From the NCBI GenBank assembly GCA_937873095.1, contig CALMVI010000073.1:1-64000 (forward strand): a DNA stretch of 64,000 bases, given 5' to 3'. This DNA is from an uncultured Acetobacteraceae bacterium (GTDB lineage: Bacteria > Pseudomonadota > Alphaproteobacteria > Acetobacterales > Acetobacteraceae). Shown here piece by piece: positions 38,746-47,489 of the stretch; position 1 is the first letter of the stretch; every line of letters begins with the position of its first letter. The position numbers and the translations under genes are program-made. Under the pieces are notes generated by a model. The model did no database searches, had not been told where the DNA came from, and saw only the letters and a program-made list of their open reading frames with translations.

Positions 38746-39211
38746 GGTTGACTCCCCTCAGCTTGGACAACGCGGCACTGAACTCCGGCAACTCGGCCAG
38801 GCCGAAGCGCGGCGACGGGCCGCTGGTCCAGAAAAACTCGGTGGCAATTCCTGTCGCCTCCAGCGTGTACTCGTAGCCGCCGGGCAGATAGATATGCTCG
38901 CCCACGCCGGCCTCGAGGATCACTTCGCGGCCGCTCGCATCCTTGACCCGCAGCCTGATCTTGCCCTTCAGGCAGTAATGGGTTTCGTCGAAATCCGCCT
39001 GCTTCCAGTTGTACGGAAGGTGATCGGGCTCCTGCCAGCATACTCCCTGGCGGAAATGCCGCGCATCGTCGCGCTCCTGCGACAGGAAGATCGACGTGCC
39101 GATCCCCGTGTTGAACGGCAGCCGCGGCAGGGCCGAGATCTCGTCCATGGTGATCACGCGCGGGAAACGCCGCGCATTGGTAGCCTGCGGATCGTAATCG
39201 GACATTCGCAT
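38738..39211 (-). CDS. Cupin domain protein
   Basis: ADFDETHYCLKGKIRLRVKDASGREVILEAGVGEHIYLPGGYEYTLEATG; overlaps the PNPOx-like gene. Confidence 0.75.
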   Translation of the reverse strand: MRMSDYDPQATNARRFPRVITMDEISALPRLPFNTGIGTSIFLSQERDDARHFRQGVCWQEPDHLPYNWKQADFDETHYCLKGKIRLRVKDASGREVILEAGVGEHIYLPGGYEYTLEATGIATEFFWTSGPSPRFGLAELPEFSAALSKLRGVNRG

Positions 39212-39256
39212 CCTCGGTTATGTCGGTGCCTGTGGCCTAGTGGCCCTGGCAGCAAG

Positions 39257-40723
39257 CTATTCTGCGGCTGCGGCGTGTGCCGCCGCCATCGGTGCCAGGA
39301 ACGAGGCGGTGTAGCTTTCGGGTACCGGCCGCTCGCTGCGTTCGATCAATTCGGAAAAGTTCCAGAGCTTCAGCAGCTTGCCGTCGCGGAACACCGGCTG
39401 CAGCAGGTTTTCGGCCGGTGGGATCGCGTCGCGCGCGACGGTGCGGAAGTCGCCATCGACGAACTGCAACCCCAACCGTCCCCGCTTGGACGCCTTGAAC
39501 GCAGCGCCGGAGGGCTTCTTGAACACATCGACCCAGCGCCCGTTGATCCGGACGGCGCTGGTCTTCTGCGCAAAGTTCATCGTGTCGCGGTTGCAATGCT
39601 GCAGCAGGCCGCCGCCCATGCCGAAAACTGCGTTGTCTGCCGCCAGCCCCCGCCGCGCAAGCTCGATATAGATGTCGCGCAGGCTCTCCAGCGTGATGCC
39701 GTCCCCCTGCACCACGCGGATGTAGTCGGGCAATATCTTATAGCCCTTCTTGTTGACGGCGTAGCCAAAACTTTCCATCAGCCACTCGGTCGTATCGGCG
39801 GTCACCGCGACGGGATCGCCTGAATCCGGTCGTACGCCGATCAGCCCCGGCCCAGACTGTATAAGCTCCTTCAGCTCGCCACCGATGATGTTGCGGACTG
39901 CGTTTTCATGGTCGTACGAATCAGTGAGCAGGATGACAAGGCCGTAGCCACGGTAGCGTTCGATCATGTTCCGCATCGCCGCCGCCTCGCCCTCGATACC
40001 CCAGGCGGTGAAAGAGGCGTGTTCCGAGTTTGGCCCCGACAAGGCCGGCGCCACATGGTTGTAATAGCGCTTGGAAGCGGTCACGCCGGGCACCGTGTCG
40101 CTCTGGTTGAAATTGACGAGATGGGCCAGCCCGCCCAATGCGGCGGATTCGCGCGAGCTGACGCCACGCGCGCCGTAATCGTGCAACATGTGGCGCACGA
40201 TGCCGGGATTGTCGGACGTCTGCTCCAGCGCGTGCTTGATCACCGCCTTGGCCATCCAGCTGATCGTGCCGATCGTGGTGGGATACCAGACCGCGCGCAA
40301 CAGCGCCGTTTCGAAAAAGCTGGTCACCCAGTAGTATCTTGGATCGGTGTTGATCACCTGCACAAGAACATTGCGCGCGGGGATCACGGTGCCTTCCGCC
40401 ACCGCTTCGATTTCGACGGGAAGAAAGCCGCCGTGATCGTTCAGCACGCCCAGCCAGTTCTCCTTGCGGAACGGCATGCCGATCTCGCGGCAGTGGAACT
40501 CCGCCTCGTCGATCTGTTCGAGCGTGATCGGGTTCATCAAGTATTCACGCAAGAATGCCTGAAGACCCACAAACATCGTGACAGGATAAAGCCCGCCGCG
40601 GGACTCTACGTAGCTGGACACGAACTCGGTGCCCTCTGGATAAAGCGCGTAGTGGCAGTGTTTGTAGTTGTCCGTGTTGAGAATGAGGTTTTCGGAGCTT
40701 GCCAACACACATTCCTTCGCCAT
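39257..40723 (-). CDS. nadV: Nicotinamide phosphoribosyltransferase-like (NAMPT/NadV)
   Basis: LILNTDNYKHCHYALYPEGTEFVSSYVESRGG; RAVWYPTTIGTISW; HDYGARGVSSRESAALGGLAHLVNFNQSDT; VRPDSGDP; KTSAVRINGRWVDVFKKP. Confidence 0.92.
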   Translation of the reverse strand: MAKECVLASSENLILNTDNYKHCHYALYPEGTEFVSSYVESRGGLYPVTMFVGLQAFLREYLMNPITLEQIDEAEFHCREIGMPFRKENWLGVLNDHGGFLPVEIEAVAEGTVIPARNVLVQVINTDPRYYWVTSFFETALLRAVWYPTTIGTISWMAKAVIKHALEQTSDNPGIVRHMLHDYGARGVSSRESAALGGLAHLVNFNQSDTVPGVTASKRYYNHVAPALSGPNSEHASFTAWGIEGEAAAMRNMIERYRGYGLVILLTDSYDHENAVRNIIGGELKELIQSGPGLIGVRPDSGDPVAVTADTTEWLMESFGYAVNKKGYKILPDYIRVVQGDGITLESLRDIYIELARRGLAADNAVFGMGGGLLQHCNRDTMNFAQKTSAVRINGRWVDVFKKPSGAAFKASKRGRLGLQFVDGDFRTVARDAIPPAENLLQPVFRDGKLLKLWNFSELIERSERPVPESYTASFLAPMAAAHAAAAE

Positions 40724-41336
40724 TGCAGCGACACGACCAACCTCGCTCGATCCGGCCGCGGCGTCCGCCAAGACAACCTGCGCTTGTGCCGGGCAGTGCG
40801 ACGAGTTGCAGCGCGCGGCACTGCATCAGAGCATGCAAGCAAGCGCGCCTGCAAGAGAAATCTGAAACGGTTCGTTAAGTCGAATACGGCGCTGTTTCTG
40901 GCCCCACCGACCCAATGCTGCTTAACTCGGCATCTGTTTTTCGCCGATCTGCCAAATTTTACAGCATTTTCACGCGGAGGCGCGAGGCGCTCCACCAATC
41001 CCAAAGAAAAATGCGACTTCTGCGTCTGAATGAACCAGTTCATTCTTGACATCGCCGAACCGGGTCCATCACGATGCGGCACATGAATGCCGTGATGAAT
41101 AGAAGACGTCATCCGCTCGATCAGTCGACAGAGTTCGCGATGCAGCCGCCGCGTTGCACAAGCGCGTGTCTTGCGTTCGGCACTTCGGATCCGAACGTTC
41201 ACGCGCTGACCGGGCACGCTGCCGCAGTGCTCGGGGGCAGCAGATTTCCATGCCTGCATCGGACTTCACGGGCCTTTACGATGCGCCGCCAAATCATGCG
41301 TCACGCCGCCTGCGCCGATCGAACGGAGAAGCCGAC

Positions 41337-43739
41337 ATGATCACAGCGAACGTTTCGAAACGACGAGTTGTCAGTGCGGCACTGCTCGGTGCGACGTCGC
41401 TTGTCGGACTGTCACACGCGCAGCCCGCCGCCGACGCATCGTCTGCTGCAGCACCGGCCACCGTGGCGCCCCGCAGCCAGGCTAGCCTTGCGAAGGCGCC
41501 GGCCACGACCGCCATAGAGGAAGTCGTGGTTACTGCAGAGAAGCGCGCCTCCACGGTGCAGAACACGCCGCTCAGCATCACGGCTCTGTCCGGCCGCCAG
41601 ATGCAGCAAGCCGGCATTACCACCGTGACGCAGGTTGCCGAGACTGTACCGGGCATATCCCTGCGAAGCTCCGGCCCAGGACAGACCGAGCTCGAAATGC
41701 GCGGGATGTCGTCGTCCGGTGGATCGTCGCCCACCGTCGGCTTCTACCTCGACGAGACGCCACTGACCCCGCCCGCGGCGTCGTTGAACGGCAAGGTGGT
41801 CATCGATCCGGACCTGTTCGACCTCAACCGGGTTGAGGTTCTGCGCGGGCCACAGGGCACGCTGTATGGCTCGGGTTCGATGGGCGGCACGATCAAGCTG
41901 CTGACCAACCCGCCGGACCTGATACGGTATTCCGGGCAGATCGACACAACCCTGTCGGGCACGGCAGGTGGCGGGGTGAACCCGACTGGCAAGGCGATGG
42001 TCAACATCCCGCTCGTCAATGACAAGCTGGCTTTGCGTATCGTCGGCGAAGAGAAATACGTGAGCGGCTGGATCGACCGGATCATCGATACGCCGTTCCC
42101 GTTTCCCACGAACCCAAGCCCGTCCTGCGCCCCGTTCCTCGCCTGCAACCGGGGAAACGTGACGGCCGAACCCTCGCGCACGATCCCCAACGTGAACTGG
42201 GAGTTGCAGCAATCCGCGCGTGCCAGCCTGCTCGCCAAGCCGACTGAGGACCTTTCGGTGACGCTGAACTTCATGTACCAGCGCATCGGCATGGGCGGCT
42301 ACAACGAGTTCGACATGCCGCCGGGCGCAAGCTCCCTTGCCCACTACCAGCCTTTCGACACCTCCGAGCCGTTTTCCGATAGTTTTAAGCTGTTCAGCGG
42401 CACGGCGAACTACGATCTGGGCTTCGGAACGCTCACCTCGTCCACATCCTATTGGCAACGCGACGAGCGGCAGTCACAGGACATTTCCGAATCGATCTTC
42501 AACCTGCTGAACTCGTTTGGCTTGCAGCCCGCCGGATACACGCCGTCCGTGTTCACGGAAGAAGACATTTCCGACCAGTTCAGTCAGGAAATCCGTATCG
42601 CCTCGCCGAGCAACCAGAGGCTAACCTGGCTGGTTGGCGGTTTCTACAGTCGGCTGGAATCCATCTACCGCGACACCAACAACGCGCCGGGCTATGCCGA
42701 CCTTTCGGTCGGCGGAGCGGCCGCCAACCCGCAAGGCACCATCTACGACGCAAACAACCCGTATCACGTCGATCAATACGCCTTGTTCGGCGAAGCGTCC
42801 TACAAGCTGCTGGACACGGTGAAATTCACCGCAGGGCTCCGTTACTTCGACTACAACACCCATGTGTATGAATCTGAAAGCGGCATCGGCACAACTTCGG
42901 GCAATGCCATACCCACTACGGCAAGCTATCGGACATCGGCCAGCGGCATCACGCCGAAGTTCAACATCGCTTATCAGCCTAATCCGAACCTGACGGTGTA
43001 CACGGAAATCGCGAAAGGCTTCCGGCCGGGCGGCGTCAACCTGCCCATTCCCACGTCGATCGGTTGCACCGTGACCAACGAGGTTTATGGGCCGGATACG
43101 AGCTGGAACTACGAAGTCGGCGAAAAGGCGCGCCTGTTCGGCAGCAGGCTGACATTGAACGCAGACGTCTATTACATAGAATGGAACAATGTTCAGCAGC
43201 TCATCAACCAGAGCTGCGGCTATCCTCTGACGCAGAACGCCGGCACTGCGCAATCCTACGGGCCGGAACTGGAGATTTCAGTACAGCTTACGCCCGAGTT
43301 GGCGCTCACCGCCAGCGGCGCCTACACCCATGCCGTCCTCACCAGCGTGAACGACACGCTGACCGCGGCCGACCCCGCCCTGGTCAAGGGCACGCCCATC
43401 CTGAACATCCCGAAATACACCGAAAGCACGTCGCTCACCTATCGGCGCGCCATGACAGACGATTACGAATTCATCGGCCGCGTCTCCAATTCCTATGTCG
43501 GACCTTCAACCGACATCTCTTATGCCTATCAGCATCTCCAACCCTACGACATCGTCGGCATGCGCGCGGGGGTCGTGGGGCCGCACTGGTCCGGCTTCCT
43601 CTTCGTCGATAACCTGACGAACAAGCATGCCGAACTCAGCATCAACACCACGTCGTTCAGTTGGGTGACGCCATCGGTGACCCGTGTCGCCACGAACCTG
43701 CCGCTGACGGCCGGCTTGGAGATCGCCTATAAGTTCTAA
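41337..43739 (+). CDS. TonB-dependent outer-membrane receptor
   Basis: EEVVVTAEKRASTVQNTPLSITALSGRQMQQAGITTVTQVAETVPGISLRSSGPGQTELEMRGMSSSGGSSPTVGFYLDETPLTPP; LRGPQGTLYGSGSMGGTIKLLTNPP; C-terminal beta-barrel ending AYKF. Confidence 0.95.
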   Translation: MITANVSKRRVVSAALLGATSLVGLSHAQPAADASSAAAPATVAPRSQASLAKAPATTAIEEVVVTAEKRASTVQNTPLSITALSGRQMQQAGITTVTQVAETVPGISLRSSGPGQTELEMRGMSSSGGSSPTVGFYLDETPLTPPAASLNGKVVIDPDLFDLNRVEVLRGPQGTLYGSGSMGGTIKLLTNPPDLIRYSGQIDTTLSGTAGGGVNPTGKAMVNIPLVNDKLALRIVGEEKYVSGWIDRIIDTPFPFPTNPSPSCAPFLACNRGNVTAEPSRTIPNVNWELQQSARASLLAKPTEDLSVTLNFMYQRIGMGGYNEFDMPPGASSLAHYQPFDTSEPFSDSFKLFSGTANYDLGFGTLTSSTSYWQRDERQSQDISESIFNLLNSFGLQPAGYTPSVFTEEDISDQFSQEIRIASPSNQRLTWLVGGFYSRLESIYRDTNNAPGYADLSVGGAAANPQGTIYDANNPYHVDQYALFGEASYKLLDTVKFTAGLRYFDYNTHVYESESGIGTTSGNAIPTTASYRTSASGITPKFNIAYQPNPNLTVYTEIAKGFRPGGVNLPIPTSIGCTVTNEVYGPDTSWNYEVGEKARLFGSRLTLNADVYYIEWNNVQQLINQSCGYPLTQNAGTAQSYGPELEISVQLTPELALTASGAYTHAVLTSVNDTLTAADPALVKGTPILNIPKYTESTSLTYRRAMTDDYEFIGRVSNSYVGPSTDISYAYQHLQPYDIVGMRAGVVGPHWSGFLFVDNLTNKHAELSINTTSFSWVTPSVTRVATNLPLTAGLEIAYKF

Positions 43740-43743
43740 AGCC

Positions 43744-43830
43744 CTTTTGAGAAAAGAAGCAAAAACCTTTATAGGGCTGTCACGGACACATGGAACAAAA
43801 GTTTTTTGGTCCTTTTTTTCAAAAAAGGAC
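43744..43830. repeat. AT-rich double-hairpin element (family B), second copy
   Basis: CTTTTGAGAAAAG (degenerate arm) ... AAAAGTTTTTTGGTCCTTTTTTTCAAAAAAGGAC; same architecture as 28976-29086. Confidence 0.8.
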
Positions 43831-44749
43831 TGCTTGCGTCGTAGGCAGCCTGAACATGGACCTGGTCATGCGGTCGGAGCGCATGCCACACGCTGGCGAG
43901 ACGATGTTCGGCCGCAGCTTCAGCCAGGCCGAAGGCGGCAAGGGCGCCAACCAGGCGGTGGCCAGCGCCAGACTAGGCGCGAACGTGGCCATGGTAGGCA
44001 AGGTGGGCAACGACAGCTTCGGCGCGCAGCTCGGCGCAGCGCTCCGCCAGGACGGCGTGGATGTGACGCATGTCGGCATCTCTCCCGAACACGCAACCGG
44101 GGTCGCCGTGATTATGGTTGACGACGAAGGCGAAAACCGGATCGTCCTGGCTCCAGGCGCCAATCTTTCGCTCTGCGCGGCAGACGTCGATGCTGCGGCG
44201 GACCTCATCGGCCACGCTGCATACGTAGTGCTTCAGCTGGAGGTGCCGATGGATGCAGTGGTCCGAGCGGCACACCTGGCCGGCCGATCCGGCGCGCGTG
44301 TCGTGCTCAACCCTGCACCGGCCGCCGCCCTGCCCGCCGAATTGTGGCAGTCGATAGACTATCTGGTCCCCAACGAGACGGAAGCCGAAGCGCTGACAGG
44401 CATACGCGTGCACGACGCTGTTTCCGCAAGCCAGGCAAGCCGCGCGCTGCGCAGCCGAGGAGTAAGGCACGTGTTGATCACATTAGGCGCCAAAGGCGTG
44501 TTCCTGTCGGACGATGCTGGCGAGCGCCTGCTACCCGCGCGTGATGTTGCGGCCAAGGACACCACGGCGGCCGGTGATTGCTTCATCGGCGGCATGGTCG
44601 CCGGCCTGTGCGAAGACATGCCGCTCGACGCGGCCGCGCAGCTCGGCATCGCAGCGGCTAGTTTATGCGTGATGCGCCATGGCGCCCAGCTATCCCTGCC
44701 GTATCGGGCCGAACTGGCGGCATTGCCGAACGGCCTGGCCGCCGGCTAA
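43790..44749 (+). CDS. rbsK: Ribokinase/PfkB family sugar kinase
   Basis: ACVVGSLNMDLVMRSERMPHAGETMFGRSFSQAEGGKGANQAVASARLGANVAMVGKVGND; LVPNETEAEALTG; KDTTAAGDCFIGGMVAGL; only ATG upstream of the conserved core is inside the repeat. Confidence 0.92.
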   Translation: MEQKFFGPFFQKRTACVVGSLNMDLVMRSERMPHAGETMFGRSFSQAEGGKGANQAVASARLGANVAMVGKVGNDSFGAQLGAALRQDGVDVTHVGISPEHATGVAVIMVDDEGENRIVLAPGANLSLCAADVDAAADLIGHAAYVVLQLEVPMDAVVRAAHLAGRSGARVVLNPAPAAALPAELWQSIDYLVPNETEAEALTGIRVHDAVSASQASRALRSRGVRHVLITLGAKGVFLSDDAGERLLPARDVAAKDTTAAGDCFIGGMVAGLCEDMPLDAAAQLGIAAASLCVMRHGAQLSLPYRAELAALPNGLAAG

Positions 44750-44768
44750 GCGGACGGAAGATACCAGA

Positions 44769-45689
44769 TTGCATTACCATATCGATACTGACATGGGTGT
44801 GGATGACGGTCTGGCGCTTCTGCTAGCCAGCCGGCTGTTCGGAACCGCGGTTACCCTTTCCACCGTGTTCGGCAACGTGCCCGTAGAAGTTGCCACCCGA
44901 AACGCACTCATCTTCCGCGAGCTGCTCGGCCGCACAGCGTGCTGGACGATCCTGGCTGGTGCCGCGTGCGCGCAGGACGGGTTCACGCGCGACGCACGGC
45001 ATGTGCATGGTGAGGATGGCCTGGGCGGCGCCACCGGCAGGTTGGATCCCGGCCTGCTCGGCGCGCTGGCGGCACAGCCTTGGGCCACCCTGGCCGATGC
45101 GCCACCGCCGGCGGTAAGCTCGGTTGTCGTGATTGGTTTAGGGCCGGCGACAAACATTCCCAGGTTGGTGTCTTGGTACGGGCGTGCCGCGGTTCAGCGG
45201 ATCGTGCTCATGTCGGGCGCGTTCTTCGATGTAGGAAACATCACGCCATCGGCAGAGTTCAACGCGCATTGCGATCCCGACGCATTGCGCGAGACCCTGG
45301 CGCTAAACATCCCAACGACCATCGTACCACTTGATATCTGCCGCAAGGTGCAGCTGACGCGTGCGGCACTCCAGGAATACGGAAGCACCCGCATTACACC
45401 GCTCAGCCGGCTGGTCGCCGAGTCGCATATGAAATACATTGACTACTACCGGACTGCCGAAGGCATCGATGGTTGCAATCCGCACGATGCCCTCGCCGTC
45501 CTCGCTGCCGCCTCAGATGAACGGTTCTATGCCGTTAGGGGACAGATCGCGGCCGACAGCACCCCGGATCATCGCGGGCAGACCAGAATGACCATCGGTG
45601 CGTCCCAGATCGATGTGCTGATGGGCGGAAAACTGAAATGGGTGCGCGATATGATTGCCGACGTGTTATTGAGCGGGAGCGGCTCATGA
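44769..45689 (+). CDS. Nucleoside hydrolase (IUNH family)
   Basis: LHYHIDTDMGVDDGLALLLASRLFGTAVTLSTVFGNVPVEVATRNA; HGEDGLGGA; GPATNIPRLVS; MSGAFFDVGNITPSAEFNAHCDPDALR; NPHDALAVLAA. Confidence 0.92.
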   Translation: MHYHIDTDMGVDDGLALLLASRLFGTAVTLSTVFGNVPVEVATRNALIFRELLGRTACWTILAGAACAQDGFTRDARHVHGEDGLGGATGRLDPGLLGALAAQPWATLADAPPPAVSSVVVIGLGPATNIPRLVSWYGRAAVQRIVLMSGAFFDVGNITPSAEFNAHCDPDALRETLALNIPTTIVPLDICRKVQLTRAALQEYGSTRITPLSRLVAESHMKYIDYYRTAEGIDGCNPHDALAVLAAASDERFYAVRGQIAADSTPDHRGQTRMTIGASQIDVLMGGKLKWVRDMIADVLLSGSGS

Positions 45690-46280
45690 ATGATGCTGCC
45701 TGTGCTCAAAGTTGTGCAGCCGCGGATGGCAACTCCGACTACCATTCCGCGCGACGGTCTGCGCGAAGCCGCCTTCGACACGTTCGGCGCGATGCACGCT
45801 GCCCATGCCGCCAACGCCGATCTGCCCAACTAGCTTATAGGCACCCACAAGCTCGGGCAATGTTGCGCGCGACGGCAGTGCTCCGGGCTCGGGCAGGCGA
45901 GTTGGCCGTTAGCGGAAGTTCCGCTTCGGAGAAGCTGGCTCGGCGCAGCGGACACACAACCGATGCGGGTCTGGCGAAGGGCTCGACCCTGGACGGACCT
46001 GCTCGAGTAGCGTCGGCCTAGGACAGGGTCTGTTGTTGTCGCGAGGATAAGCTGTCGAATGGGATGCCCAGCTTACACAAACCCAGCCGCCTTTTGAAGT
46101 TGGGCTTCTCGGAATCGATCACTGGCACCGGATTGCCGTCGCCGCAGAGGGTGGCACTCCGGCCTCGGACCACCTGGCGATAGCATCCCGATGGTGCAGG
46201 TTGGTCGAACATACCCCCCTCGCTCAGCACCGGGGGGTGTCGGGTGCACCACTCATTTCGTGGCGAGCAGACTGGCAACC

Positions 46281-47486
46281 TCAACCCCCTAAAACAGCAG
46301 ACAACTCGCCGGCAAGGTCGACTGGGAAGAAAGCCTTGCCCTCCATCAACCTGCGCGCGGTGCGACTGAAACCCAATTCCTCAAAATGCACGTAGGGCGG
46401 CTCGGAGACGGCGCGCGCGCGGACCTGCGCCGGCGTGACGCCGGACGGGTGCCCGATCCTGATCACATCCTTCCCCGTCTGCCTGGTCAGACCGGAGACG
46501 GTGGATCCCTGGACACGAGAAGCGGCCGCCAAACAGATGGAACCGGTTCCGGCGATGGATTCGTGCAAGGACCCCAGGAAGATCAGGTGCACGCGAACGT
46601 CCATGTCGGCCGCCCGAACGTCCGCGCCGTTGATCGTCCGGTAGTCCGTGGGTTGCGATACCAGCCCAAGCATCGGCAGCCCCGGCGAGCGTGCGTCGGC
46701 AACGGTGCGGTCGTCCGCAAAGCCGAACAGCACGGCAGCGGCCGCGCGTGCGTCACGCACCGCTTCGAGCAGCGTCTTGTCAGCATTGACCTGGCGGGCA
46801 GACTCCGTGCCGTTCAGGCCGAAATCAGCGCCGCGCACCCACACGCACGGGTTGGCGGCATCGATCAGGCTCGCCGGCATCCGCCTGCCATCGGCCAGCG
46901 CGATCATGTCCGTGGGATTGCCGGTCGGCAGCAGGCGGCCGGTCTTCGCCCCCACGGTGGCCGCCCAGTTCATGCCGATCTCGGCGCCCGTTCCCGGCAC
47001 GCCAGGCACTTCGTAGTCGCCCTCCACCATCGCGCGGCCGTCCTGCACGGGCACGCTGGCCACCAGCACCTTGGCGGTGTTGGTGTTGTAGATGCGCACG
47101 CGGGTGACGCCCTCCTGCGCCGGCACCAGGCCCTCGTCGATGGCGAATGGACCCACACCGGCCGAGATGTTGCCGCAATTGCCGTCGTAGCCGACCCCAC
47201 TGCCGGCGATGTCCACCTGGGCGAAGGTGTAGTCCACATCGGCATCGTCACGCTGCGATGGCGCGACGATGGCCACCTTCGAGGTGATCGGCCGGGCGCC
47301 GCCCAGCCCGTCGATCTGCAGCGCGTCGGGGGAACCCATCAGGCGGGCGAGCACGCGGTCCCGCGCTCCGCCCGCAGGCGGCAAGTCGCGCGCGTGCAGG
47401 AACAGGCCTCGGCTGGTGCCCGCGCGCGCGATGACAAGCGGTATGCTTGCTTGGGCCGCCCGGCGGCCGCCGGTTTTAGAACTCAT
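46281..47486 (-). CDS. PrpF-family isomerase (methylitaconate delta-isomerase / oxalomesaconate tautomerase-like)
   Basis: IPLVIARAGTSRGLFLHARDLP; SKVAIVAPSQRDDADVDYTFAQV; GNCGNISAGVGPFAIDEGLV; VRIYNTNTAKVL; GAEIGMNW. Confidence 0.92.
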   Translation of the reverse strand: MSSKTGGRRAAQASIPLVIARAGTSRGLFLHARDLPPAGGARDRVLARLMGSPDALQIDGLGGARPITSKVAIVAPSQRDDADVDYTFAQVDIAGSGVGYDGNCGNISAGVGPFAIDEGLVPAQEGVTRVRIYNTNTAKVLVASVPVQDGRAMVEGDYEVPGVPGTGAEIGMNWAATVGAKTGRLLPTGNPTDMIALADGRRMPASLIDAANPCVWVRGADFGLNGTESARQVNADKTLLEAVRDARAAAAVLFGFADDRTVADARSPGLPMLGLVSQPTDYRTINGADVRAADMDVRVHLIFLGSLHESIAGTGSICLAAASRVQGSTVSGLTRQTGKDVIRIGHPSGVTPAQVRARAVSEPPYVHFEELGFSRTARRLMEGKAFFPVDLAGELSAVLGG

Positions 47487-47489
47487 GGC

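Noticed and set aside
40724-41336. Riboswitch in the divergent region ahead of the TonB receptor (e.g. cobalamin)
   Set aside because: No recognisable B12-box-like motif was found by eye; needs Rfam search
45690-46280. Short ORFs downstream of the nucleoside hydrolase
   Set aside because: No recognisable domain and no clear ribosome-binding context; likely intergenic or remnant sequence
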